Source of the DNA: Chitinophagaceae bacterium
GTDB lineage: Bacteria > Bacteroidota > Bacteroidia > Chitinophagales > UBA10324
Assembly: GCA_016717285.1 (NCBI GenBank)
Contig: JADKFU010000002.1
Location: 248,001 to 312,000 of the forward strand
Reading direction: 5' to 3'
Length of the DNA: 64,000 nt
The notes under the pieces are model-generated. The model was not told the DNA's origin and did not search any database. It saw nothing but the letters and a program-made list of their open reading frames with translations. The stretch's first letter is position 1; the number at the start of each line of letters is the position of its first letter. Positions 44,762 to 53,173 of this stretch are shown here, in pieces. Both the position numbers and the translations under genes were made by a program.

Positions 44762-45763
44762 ATGCGTACAATGAATATGAATCGGCTTTTAATATTGCTT
44801 TTGTCGCTTTGGTGTGCAAACTGCAGCCGGATGAAACAACATACCACCGGCGACGAAGTCAGTTGTGTCTGTGACACTTCAACAAATATTAATGCTTCAG
44901 TTCCACTTACCGACGCCATCTATAGCACCGTAAAAGGAGCTTTACTCGGTACCAGGTTTAGCTCTTTCGATGAATTGAAATCAGTCATTCAAATTAAATA
45001 TGTAAATGATAACGATGACACCGACAGTACGATTCATGGAAATTCAAAGGTCTATATAAAGCACTGTAGTGATGGAATGGAGGTGATCAGTGTATTGGAG
45101 TCCGGGATAAGTCAGGGTGATATCGCTGAGGCAAAAGATGGCGATTTCTTCGATCGCCTTGGTATTATTTTCCATTCACCTTATGCTGTGAGTAACAGAA
45201 AAGATCTCGAGAGCGTTTTTCTGCTGGCACGTGTGAGACCTAATTTATTCGGAGAAGGTGATGTAGCTTTTTTTAACCTCGCTCAAACGATGGTTCGGAA
45301 TATTAATACTACGGACATCGCTTTCAAAAATCCGAAAGACTCCACTGAAAAAGGTTATCTCAACACCTTTAATCACATGACGGCGCAGGCATTTATCACG
45401 TCGTGCTTTTCCGAAGAGCTGGCTGATTTTGTCGGTGACACACATGAGCGATACCATCATCCGGAATTGATACTCGGAAAATTTTCAGCCAAAGAAATCA
45501 ATGATTTGGCGGAAGGGCCGGTTGACAATTATGTAGACATCATCAATAATGAGTGGGGACAGGAAGTTGGTAAGCAGCTTGCGAAGAAATATTCAATCAA
45601 CAGGAAAACATACTGGACACCTGAATTAATGGCGGACTATCTGAATGATCTGCAGGATTATTATAGCTGGGCGTTTCAGATTGGCTTTAAACCTTTCAGG
45701 CCTGAAGATGAGCAGGTGATTAAATTTTCAAGGAAGATTAATGCGGTGATAAATAGCAAGTAG
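44762..45763 (+). CDS. DUF6973-like lipoprotein
   Basis: A 333-residue protein with a lipoprotein signal (LLSLWCANCSR). It follows the GH28 stop immediately, so it is likely co-transcribed. The region of about residues 200-290 has the phrases YLNTFNHMTAQAFITSCFSE, FVGDTHERYHHPEL and DNYVDIINNEWGQEVG, matching the DUF6973 pattern of an N-x-F-x-H helix followed by D-x-H-E and a D-x-x-N-N-x-x-G. The paired His and acidic residues suggest a metal site. Members are usually unannotated. The resemblance is moderate and the activity unknown. Confidence 0.7.
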   Translation: MRTMNMNRLLILLLSLWCANCSRMKQHTTGDEVSCVCDTSTNINASVPLTDAIYSTVKGALLGTRFSSFDELKSVIQIKYVNDNDDTDSTIHGNSKVYIKHCSDGMEVISVLESGISQGDIAEAKDGDFFDRLGIIFHSPYAVSNRKDLESVFLLARVRPNLFGEGDVAFFNLAQTMVRNINTTDIAFKNPKDSTEKGYLNTFNHMTAQAFITSCFSEELADFVGDTHERYHHPELILGKFSAKEINDLAEGPVDNYVDIINNEWGQEVGKQLAKKYSINRKTYWTPELMADYLNDLQDYYSWAFQIGFKPFRPEDEQVIKFSRKINAVINSK

Positions 45764-45894
45764 TTCAAAAATTATTAGAGGCGACTCACCAATTCTTTTT
45801 TCTGTCATATCAGGAAACCTGTTTCGCCCAACCATGACTTGCGGCCGAAGGTATACGACAATTCTTTCTACAACAAATGGTGGCTTCGCGGCAA

Positions 45895-46082
45895 AAGTGT
45901 TCAAAACCTTGAGCAACCAAATTTATATCGATAAATTACCAGTAGTGATGAGAGGAAAAAAATTGTCATCGTGAGGGGAGTCGAATGATGACAATTTTTT
46001 TGAGCAGTTCCAAAAAATATCATGCTTCGACTCCGCTGCTAATGACACATAGTTTAATCATTTGATTTTCTGGATGTGAAAA
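45895..46082. repeat. Dispersed intergenic repeat, copy B
   Basis: Begins AGTGTTCAAAACCTTGAGCA, then a hairpin (ATTGTCATC at about 45962-45970 with GATGACAAT), then GCTGCTAATGACACA and a GATTTTC block also found in copy C. The same GCTAATGACA block recurs near 46378, so part of the unit is duplicated. The surroundings 45764-46663 hold no gene. Confidence 0.7.
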
Positions 46083-46199
46083 AAGAGGGAGTTTGAAAGA
46101 AATCGATTTGCAAAATAGTTTGTACTTGTGATGAGGCGACCATTGGACGATGGTTGATTCTTGATGAAGGGTTGATAGAGCGTTTCTCGCTACGGGGCT

Positions 46200-46341
46200 G
46201 TCATGCCGAATTTATTTCGGCATCCCATCCAATTTGAACTTCGTATCCAAAGGCCTGGATTGTTTTTTTGAGTTGCAGTTTTTAGATTCATAGTGACATC
46301 GTTTCTACTTATTGGAGATCCCGAAATAAATTCGGGATGAC
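46200..46341. repeat. Palindromic element with terminal inverted repeats
   Basis: The arms GTCATGCCGAATTTATTTCG with its extension GCATC (46200-46224) and GATCCCGAAATAAATTCG with GGATGAC (46317-46341) are imperfect inverted repeats, each itself a small palindrome. The element is 142 bases long, non-coding, and resembles a MITE. It lies within the interval spanned by the dispersed repeat. Confidence 0.7.
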
Positions 46342-46426
46342 GCTTTGATTGGACATGCGTTGATTGGACGATGCATTGCTAATGACATTTGGTTTGATCA
46401 ATTAATTTTGAAGATGTGTTAAAAGT

Positions 46427-46476
46427 GTCATTCTCAAAGAACTCGATATAAAATAGTTTGCGCTCAGCATGACATT
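46427..46476. repeat. Dispersed repeat 3' block, copy B side
   Basis: GTCATTCTCAAAGAAC to AGTTTGCGCTCAGCATGACATT, a near copy of 62296-62346. Ends GTCAT/ATGAC are inverted, so it may be a hairpin unit of its own. No gene is present between 45764 and 46663. Confidence 0.7.
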
Positions 46477-46663
46477 TTTTCTTCGCTCGTCACGGTAAAA
46501 TATTGATCGTTACTGTAAATTTTATAGCTCAATAATGAACTCAGCTACCAGAAGAAAGTGTCGATGTGACTATCAAAGGAATGAACAATGATACGACTCA
46601 TTCGGGATGGATTGATATACATAATTTTGAGATAGCTTATATTCATTTTTGAAAATGCATTCC

Positions 46664-47938
46664 TCATTTTTCAATTTTGCTCAGGTGGTAAACCTTGTGT
46701 TTCCACTGGTCTAATGAATCGGTTACAACAGTATAATTGTCCTGAATTTCTTTTGATCCGGTTAATCGCCACTCATCGATTTTGTCCATCCAATTTGAAT
46801 CGACCAATGCTTTATTCAATTCCGTTCCGAGTAAAGTAGCATCATTCAAATCGGTCATTCTTAAATCAGTCCTTGTCAGATTAGCGTTGTTCAAATTTAT
46901 TTTTCTCATGCCTGCCCCCAGGAAATTCACTCCTGCTAAGTTAGCTTCACTTAAGATGGCGCCTTCCAAATCGGCATATTGAACAAAGGCATTCAGCACA
47001 TCAGCTTTTACCAGTTGGGCACTCGACAATTGCGCGCCATTCAAATCTGCGTAATTCAAATGGGTTCCATTTAATGCCGCCCACCGCAGGTCCGATCTTT
47101 TCAAATCCGCTCCGCTTAGATTAGCCTTATCCAAATTTGCACCCCACAAATTTGCACTCCACAGATTTGCATTATTCAGATTTGCTTCACCCAGATCTGC
47201 ATCTTTCAAATCAGCATGCTTCAAATTTGCACCACTCAGGTCAGCATGCTTCAAACTTGCTCCTCTTAAATCTGCCGAGGCAAAGGATGTCATCTGCTTA
47301 ATGCGGGCAAAAGAACCTGAATCCATTTTCATCAACAGCAAGGCCATCATTAGTTGACCTCTTTCAGGGCTCAGTTCTTTCGCTGACAGGCTGTCACCCT
47401 GGAAATATTTATAGGGCTTGAAAGAAAAACTGAGCGCTGCAATTCTTGCAATGACAACGTCACTCAGTGTTCGAGAATTTTTTAATTCTTCCTCCACATT
47501 ATTCAGGATGTTACTCATCAAAAAAACCATGTTGCCTTTTCGTATGGATTCAATCAGCGCCGACTGCTCCCGGATCTTTCTATCCTGGTTTTGCATTTGC
47601 GTTTTAAAATAATTGCTCTGCTTGTAAATCAAAAAACTGCTGAGTACCCCTCCTGCAACAATAATGGTGGCAATCAAAATCCGGATGATGCGATACGTAC
47701 GGCTTACAGTTTTTGAAGCATTATAGGACGGAGTTTTATTAATCAATCGAAGAAGTGCTGAATTATTATTCCAGGCCATTAACAGCAGGAGTATCAGTAA
47801 AACGACTACCACGCAAGCGATGAAACCTAAAATAAAAGAATGATTCATTTCTATATACGGCAGCCGAAGAAAGCCGATGAACCATCCAACTACAACGCCG
47901 AGGATGATGCCGATGAGAAGTTTTATAATCGCTTTCAT
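46664..47938 (-). CDS. Membrane-anchored pentapeptide-repeat protein
   Basis: A 424-residue protein with three N-terminal membrane segments (IIKLLIGIILGVVVGWFIGF, FILGFIACVVVVLLILLLLM and IRILIATIIVAGGVLSSFL), then a coiled or helical linker of about 95 residues (TQMQNQDRKIREQSALIES), and from about residue 220 to 390 a pentapeptide-repeat helix (DLRGASLKHADLSGANLKHA and following). The end is a short polar tail. The repeat domain would lie in the cytoplasm. It shares only the repeat class with the gene at 35248. Function unknown. Confidence 0.8.
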   Translation of the reverse strand: MKAIIKLLIGIILGVVVGWFIGFLRLPYIEMNHSFILGFIACVVVVLLILLLLMAWNNNSALLRLINKTPSYNASKTVSRTYRIIRILIATIIVAGGVLSSFLIYKQSNYFKTQMQNQDRKIREQSALIESIRKGNMVFLMSNILNNVEEELKNSRTLSDVVIARIAALSFSFKPYKYFQGDSLSAKELSPERGQLMMALLLMKMDSGSFARIKQMTSFASADLRGASLKHADLSGANLKHADLKDADLGEANLNNANLWSANLWGANLDKANLSGADLKRSDLRWAALNGTHLNYADLNGAQLSSAQLVKADVLNAFVQYADLEGAILSEANLAGVNFLGAGMRKINLNNANLTRTDLRMTDLNDATLLGTELNKALVDSNWMDKIDEWRLTGSKEIQDNYTVVTDSLDQWKHKVYHLSKIEK

Positions 47939-48226
47939 GCCGTCAAATTAGTAATTCGAAACCTGCCGGAGGTGATGATTTTTCGCATCCTTTAAGCAGA
48001 GCTTTAAGAAGACTGTTGTCCTGAACTTGTAGCATTGGTTTTTTTTAGTCTGCATCTTCTTTCTAACTCATTATTTTTTAATTTATGGTCAGCTTGAGAA
48101 CACAACTAGCGGCAAATCCGCTAATGACTATTTACTCACGACTCACAACTATTGTTAGTTTTCTCGCTCCCTGAATTCCGGTAAACATTATATACCAGAA
48201 TTCTGTGATGTTTTACATCTTCCTGG

Positions 48227-49951
48227 ATGCGACATTTGACCTGCTTAGGTTCAAGATACGCCATGCTTATGAAAACAGGAACTGTTTTGTTTTGCTTCAT
48301 GTGTTTGCTTTATACCTTTTGTACTTCAGCTCAAGGTCCCACCACACGACCGAATATCATCCTTATCATTGCTGATGACCTGCGCTATGATGCATTCAAT
48401 GTTACAGGTGGTCCGGATTTTCTGAATACACCATCTATTAATAAGATTGCCAATGAAGGTGCACGATTCGATAACTATTTTTGTGTGTACCCGCTTTGTA
48501 TTCCGGCTAGAGCAGCAATGATGACCGGTTTATATCCACATAGCAATGGTGCCGTGGATAATTGCACATTTATTCAACCGGGCATCAAGACGCTGGCACA
48601 GGTACTTGACAGCGCGGGATATCATACAGGGATGATTGGTAAATACCACATTAATACCAAGAAGCAGCTTGGATGGGACTATTGGTTTGTTACTTCACGA
48701 CATATTGACTATGTGGATCCGACCTTCTATTTCAATGACACCAAACAGTTTAAGAGTGGTCATGTAGAAACTATTATCTACGACACCGTTCAGAAGTACT
48801 TGAGCGAGGTCGATACTCCTTTCTTTGTTACAATAGGACATCCATCTCCACATCGTCCGGTAGTGCCCTTGCCGCAATATGAAGGAATCTTTGCTGGAAT
48901 TGATATGCCCGTACCAGAAAATTTCTTTCCATTCAGTGCATGGTATCCATCATATTTGTATTCGGACTCCAGTAGTATTTATGATAGCGAAATGCAGGTT
49001 GAGAAAGACCTTCAGAATTATTTTTCCGGAATCCTGGCGGTGGAGGATAATGTTACAAATGTCTTCAGTATCCTGGAAGAAAGAAACCTGTTGAATAACA
49101 CGATGATCATCTTTACCTCTGACAATGGTGCCATCTACGGTGAACATATGCTGATAGGTAAAGGCAAGGCATTTGATCCTTCCATTCATTTACCCTTGTT
49201 CATCCGTTATCCGGCTTGGTACCAGCCTAATACGGTCGTTGATAATTTCTTTACCCTGAATATTGATATCATGCCTACCATTCTGGAAGCCGCCAAGATC
49301 GACCCGGATCAATACCCCACGCAGGGCATTTCATTTCAAAAACAAATAGCAGGAGAGGTACAACGTAATGCTTTCCTGTTTGAGAATATTAAGCTAGCGG
49401 TTGGAACCTGCGAAGATATCGAAGATAGTTTCCGGCCTTCGATTCGTGGTGTTATTACCAATGATTTTAAGTATGTGAAGAATCAGTGTGATCACCTCAC
49501 CGAAGAATTGTATGATCTGAATACCGATCCGTTAGAAACCACAAACCTGGTGATGAAACCTGACTACCAGAATGCATTGAATTATTTGCGTGCGAAGCTC
49601 ACCGAATTAAAGCAGCAGTACTTTGATACATTACAAAATGATAATAAAATTGAGGAGTGCTCCCTTGTGAAATGCAACCCTAATACTATTGATTACTTCA
49701 CGGCAGATGATATTATACCAATGCAGGTGATCGCTGATCCGGAAAAGGAATCTTTGAATATTTCCGTTGATATTAATAGTCAAACAACTGTAACCATAAT
49801 CAACCTGATGGGCCAGGTTGTATACGACCATACCTTTGAAACTTCAACGCAGTATGAAAACATAAACCTGGCGCATTTTCCTTCCGGCATGTACCTGATG
49901 GTCCTATTTCAGGGAAGTAACCGGATAGTAAAATCATTTTGGAAGAATTAG
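48227..49951 (+). CDS. Sulfatase with T9SS sorting tail
   Basis: A 574-residue type I sulfatase. Either an ATG at 48227 or one closer to MLMKTGTVLFCFM begins the signal peptide, which ends FCTSAQG. RPNIILIIADDLRYDAF is the metal-binding start. The formylglycine site reads PLCIPARAAMMTG, matching CxPxR. FTSDNGAIYGEHMLIGKG is the second metal region. The C-terminal about 70 residues (NISVDINSQTTVTIINLMGQ to FPSGMYLMVLFQG) form a T9SS type A sorting domain, so the enzyme is secreted by the type IX system, unlike the lipoprotein sulfatase at 17812. No maturation enzyme is encoded here. Confidence 0.9.
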   Translation: MRHLTCLGSRYAMLMKTGTVLFCFMCLLYTFCTSAQGPTTRPNIILIIADDLRYDAFNVTGGPDFLNTPSINKIANEGARFDNYFCVYPLCIPARAAMMTGLYPHSNGAVDNCTFIQPGIKTLAQVLDSAGYHTGMIGKYHINTKKQLGWDYWFVTSRHIDYVDPTFYFNDTKQFKSGHVETIIYDTVQKYLSEVDTPFFVTIGHPSPHRPVVPLPQYEGIFAGIDMPVPENFFPFSAWYPSYLYSDSSSIYDSEMQVEKDLQNYFSGILAVEDNVTNVFSILEERNLLNNTMIIFTSDNGAIYGEHMLIGKGKAFDPSIHLPLFIRYPAWYQPNTVVDNFFTLNIDIMPTILEAAKIDPDQYPTQGISFQKQIAGEVQRNAFLFENIKLAVGTCEDIEDSFRPSIRGVITNDFKYVKNQCDHLTEELYDLNTDPLETTNLVMKPDYQNALNYLRAKLTELKQQYFDTLQNDNKIEECSLVKCNPNTIDYFTADDIIPMQVIADPEKESLNISVDINSQTTVTIINLMGQVVYDHTFETSTQYENINLAHFPSGMYLMVLFQGSNRIVKSFWKN

Positions 49952-50260
49952 CGAATCAGGGTTCTTCCTCCATTGATGCTGTGCTGCAAATTTTTTCTAT
50001 TGCTTTCTCAACCTGTGGTGGGTGTTTTTCACCAACCAGCATTAACTGAATCAGTGTTCGGTAGAAACACCGATGAAAATTGTTAAAAGAATCCTCACCT
50101 GTCTCAAACAAGTCTTCGTGATCATCCATAGAATCTTCGCCGGATGAAAGCATTGCCCACCAGTTTCATTTTTCATCACCACTCTTAACACAAATTTATT
50201 TTGCCAATTGAAAAGGAAATTGAAATTTTGGTCAAAGTTCACCTAACGAAAATCAAAATC
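49952..50260. other. Intergenic between sulfatase and VOC genes
   Basis: About 309 bases. A minus-strand frame of 65 codons, 49956-50153, is listed separately at low confidence. The rest holds nothing I recognise apart from the expected promoter of the VOC gene. Confidence 0.35.
49956..50153 (-). CDS. Hypothetical small protein (weak)
   Basis: A 65-residue frame ending just after the sulfatase stop, in convergent orientation. It reads as acidic at first (GEDSMDDHEDLFETGEDSF), then helical with HPPQVEKAIEKI. The composition looks protein-like and not random, but no family is recognised and no ribosome site supports it. Confidence 0.3.
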   Translation of the reverse strand: MLSSGEDSMDDHEDLFETGEDSFNNFHRCFYRTLIQLMLVGEKHPPQVEKAIEKICSTASMEEEP

Positions 50261-50656
50261 ATGAAATCAAATCCCGTAGTACACTTTGAAATGCCTTATG
50301 ATGACAGCGAGCGTCTCCAGAAATTTTATTCACAGGCCTTCGGTTGGAACATGCAAACCACTGGACCTGAAATGGGAGATTATATTACAGCAGGCACGGC
50401 CGAAACCGATGAAAACAGGATGGTAAAAACTCCTGGCACTATCAACGGAGGTTTCTTCAAAAAAAGTGATGCGCCCGGGTCAGGTACTTCGGTAGTTATA
50501 GCTGTGGATGACATCAATGCGGCGATGAAAAATATTACAGATGCAGGCGGAAAGATTGTAGGCGAACCCATGGAGATTCCGGGCATCGGTCATTGGGTAG
50601 TGTTCACGGACTCTGAGGGAAACCGTGTCAGCATCCTGCAAGCGATGCCTATGTGA
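50261..50656 (+). CDS. VOC-family (glyoxalase-like) protein
   Basis: A 131-residue protein from the ATG at 50261 (MKSNPVVHFEMPYDD); an upstream GTG/ATG extension at 50201 is unlikely. It has the glyoxalase/bleomycin-resistance fold: VHFEMPYDDSERLQKFY at the start, FGWNMQTTGPEMGDY, then VVIAVDDINAAMKNITDAGG and PMEIPGIGHWVVFTDSEGNR, the family end. It is of the short, YdcE-like VOC type. A metal-binding His/Glu set is only partly visible and its substrate is unknown. The neighbour is a cupin, on the other strand. Confidence 0.88.
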   Translation: MKSNPVVHFEMPYDDSERLQKFYSQAFGWNMQTTGPEMGDYITAGTAETDENRMVKTPGTINGGFFKKSDAPGSGTSVVIAVDDINAAMKNITDAGGKIVGEPMEIPGIGHWVVFTDSEGNRVSILQAMPM

Positions 50657-50845
50657 CCGCGAAGTTTTGTAGTGCATCTCTATTGATCTCAGCGACTGGT
50701 TGATAACGACATCAATCAGTCGCATCATTCCGGCTTATATTTAATCACTTTAAAAACAAAGAATGAAACCGTGACGAAAAAAATTGCGATCAGGTTATGA
50801 AGCACTAACGAGGAACTTCATTTTCAACACGAGTTTTAGCAAGTA

Positions 50846-51274
50846 TTACTTCATCGAAGAATCAGCATGAACACTATTGTATTCTTCGTCGGTTACAGGA
50901 GCTAACCACTTAACTCCACCGTCTTTTGAATTATTGGTGATAGCAAGATGCGTTAAGCTGCTTTTGTTAGTTGCTCCATGCCAGTGTTCAACATTAGATG
51001 GAATAACTACAACATCACCTTTCACAAGTGACCTTGCTGGTTTCCCTCGTTCCTGATAATATCCGTTACCCTCAATGATCAATAAAATTTGACCTGCCGG
51101 ATGCGTATGCCAGTTGTTTCTGCTGCCTGCTTCAAAGACCACGTTACCGATGGTGTAACTTCCTGTTTCATCTTTCGGAACTAAAATATTCAACCAGGTA
51201 GTGCCGGTAAAATAGGCTGTTGGAGCGTGTTCACCTTTTGGGAATATTGCATTTTCATTTTCTGAATTGTTCAT
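50846..51274 (-). CDS. Cupin-domain protein
   Basis: A 142-residue single-domain cupin of the TM1287-like class. The two motifs are NNWHTHPAGQILLIIEGNG (first, with the metal-binding His pair and Gln/Glu) and VVIPSNVEHWHGATNKSSL (second, with His). Such proteins often pair with carboxymuconolactone decarboxylase-like proteins or alcohol dehydrogenases. The zinc alcohol dehydrogenase gene lies 26 bases upstream on the same strand, so the two are probably one transcript. The activity is unknown. Confidence 0.9.
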   Translation of the reverse strand: MNNSENENAIFPKGEHAPTAYFTGTTWLNILVPKDETGSYTIGNVVFEAGSRNNWHTHPAGQILLIIEGNGYYQERGKPARSLVKGDVVVIPSNVEHWHGATNKSSLTHLAITNNSKDGGVKWLAPVTDEEYNSVHADSSMK

Positions 51275-51300
51275 TGCCGTCTTATTTATTGTAAGATACT

Positions 51301-52368
51301 TTAACCAGCATTTGCTTTTTTTAAAGATGCCATATCAATCACAAAACGATATTTGACATCGCCTTTCAGCAAACGTTCATATGCTGTATTGATTTCCCGG
51401 ATGTTGATCATCTCTATGTCTGATACGATATTGTGCTTGCCACAGAAGTCGAGCATCTCCTGCGTTTCAGCAATGCCGCCAATAGTTGATCCTGCGAAGT
51501 TTCTGCGGTAGGGGATAAGACTGAATGCAGCTACCGAAAGAGGATTTTCCGGCGCCCCCACCAATGCCAGGGTTCCATCTACTCTTAAGAGTTTGAGATA
51601 CATATCTATGTTGTGCTCAGCGGAAACTGCATCGAGCACAAAATGAAGCTTGCGTGTGTATCGCTTCATTTGTGCTTTATCTTTTGAAAGCACTACTTCA
51701 TCAGCCCCCAGCCGTTTTGCATCTTCAACTTTTGAAGGTGAAGTAGTGAATACTATAACATGTGCACCCATCGCTTTAGCAAGCTTAACACCCATGTGAC
51801 CCAGGCCACCAATACCAACAACACCTACTATTTTGCCGGGGCCAATGTTCCAATGTTTCAGTGGAGAATAAGTAGTGATGCCTGCACACAGCAATGGAGC
51901 TGTGGCGGCGAGATCAAGATTTTCCGGTATCCGTAACACAAAATTTTCATCCACCACAATGCTTTCGGAATACCCGCCATAGGTTTGCGTATTCAAATAT
52001 TTATCAGGTGAATTGTAGGTTCCTGTATTACCGTTTTCACAATATTGTTCCAATCCATCTTTGCAATACTCACATTCACGGCAGCTATCAACGAGACAAC
52101 CCACTGCAACAGCATCTCCCACTTTAAATTTCTTAACATCTTCGCCAACCTTTACAATTCTGCCCACTATTTCATGACCGGGAACACATGGATAGATCGT
52201 GCCATGCCATTCATTTCGTGCGGTATGAAGATCGGAATGACAAACACCACAAAACAAGATGTCGATCTCCACATCGTGTGCGGTAGGTTTTCTGCGATTA
52301 ATTCTTAATGGTTGTAGAAGAGCGTCTGCCGCCTCCGTTCCAAATGCTTTGATGTTCCTGGCTTCCAT
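51301..52368 (-). CDS. Zinc-dependent NAD(P) alcohol dehydrogenase (YahK/CAD type)
   Basis: A 355-residue medium-chain dehydrogenase; I prefer the Met at 52368 (MEARNIKAFGT) to the ATG at 52422, which adds 18 charged residues. Catalytic zinc ligands lie in CGVCHSDLH and GHEIVG, the structural zinc in CRECEYCKDGLEQYC, and the cofactor site in GIGGLGHMGVKLAKAMG. The GTYNSPDKYLNTQTYGGYS segment is typical of the YahK/cinnamyl alcohol dehydrogenase group, which reduces aldehydes with NADPH. The cupin gene follows by 26 bases. Confidence 0.93.
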   Translation of the reverse strand: MEARNIKAFGTEAADALLQPLRINRRKPTAHDVEIDILFCGVCHSDLHTARNEWHGTIYPCVPGHEIVGRIVKVGEDVKKFKVGDAVAVGCLVDSCRECEYCKDGLEQYCENGNTGTYNSPDKYLNTQTYGGYSESIVVDENFVLRIPENLDLAATAPLLCAGITTYSPLKHWNIGPGKIVGVVGIGGLGHMGVKLAKAMGAHVIVFTTSPSKVEDAKRLGADEVVLSKDKAQMKRYTRKLHFVLDAVSAEHNIDMYLKLLRVDGTLALVGAPENPLSVAAFSLIPYRRNFAGSTIGGIAETQEMLDFCGKHNIVSDIEMINIREINTAYERLLKGDVKYRFVIDMASLKKANAG

Positions 52369-52626
52369 AACATTCTGCTTTTTTTGTTTAAGTTTTATCC
52401 ACGCTTTAATCGAGGCTGTCAAATTAAATATTTACAAAAAACGAAAGAGCAATGGCAGCGTTAAACTTTGTTAGTAGCGTTTTCACCTGCCAGCGCTATA
52501 TTAATCTATTGTCGGCGAAAACACAGACAACAGCAAAAATTGATTTAGAAGTGCAGCGATTCTTTGGTACAGCATCTGTGAGGTTCGCGGTAGACGCTCC
52601 TCTCGTTTGAATTCATTTCTCATAAT

Positions 52627-53079
52627 TCATTTAGTGTATCCATCATAATCTGGAAAACTAATATGACAATAAAGCCTGCATGTGGTTGTGTCAAGCAAAT
52701 ATGTCCAGTATGTTCTATTATTTGTATCACTTCTTATTACCAGATTTTTGTTGTCTGGAAGATGTCTGTAAGCGCTGTCAAGATAATTCATACACGCAAG
52801 TTTCTGAGGAAATGTATCATGAATTAGCTTAAAGTTATTGTCCTTATAAAACTTCGAGCAATTTTTTTTGTCGAGGTCGAGAATTGTTATTCTGATAAAA
52901 TCAGAGTCAACACCAGTGATAAATTTATAACCTTCCGGAAAATTGATATTGGTTACAAATTCGGAGTGAACTTTTTCAAAAGTTGAATCAGTTAATGTTT
53001 TAATGCCACTGTTACTGTTCCGGGAATTGCAATTGCAGAAAAACAGAAACGATATGCATATTAGAAGTAATCCTTTCAT
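52627..53079 (-). CDS. Hypothetical lipoprotein
   Basis: A 150-residue exported protein from the ATG at 53079 (MKGLLLICISFLFF), the ATG at 53103 being further from the signal. A lipobox-like FFCNCNS follows. The mature part is unlike any family I recognise: FVTNINFPEGYKFITGVDSD, DLDKKNCSKFYKDN, YRHLPDNKNLVIRSDTNNRT and a cysteine-containing end (TTTCRLYCHISFPDY). Four mature cysteines might form disulfides. It is alone. Confidence 0.7.
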   Translation of the reverse strand: MKGLLLICISFLFFCNCNSRNSNSGIKTLTDSTFEKVHSEFVTNINFPEGYKFITGVDSDFIRITILDLDKKNCSKFYKDNNFKLIHDTFPQKLACMNYLDSAYRHLPDNKNLVIRSDTNNRTYWTYLLDTTTCRLYCHISFPDYDGYTK

Positions 53080-53173
53080 TTTTTCAAAGTTAATTTCTTG
53101 CAACCACTTTCAAATTAGTCAGGCAGAAAGTCTGAAACTATTTTATGAAAATGAGTATCAATTAAATGGCGTA

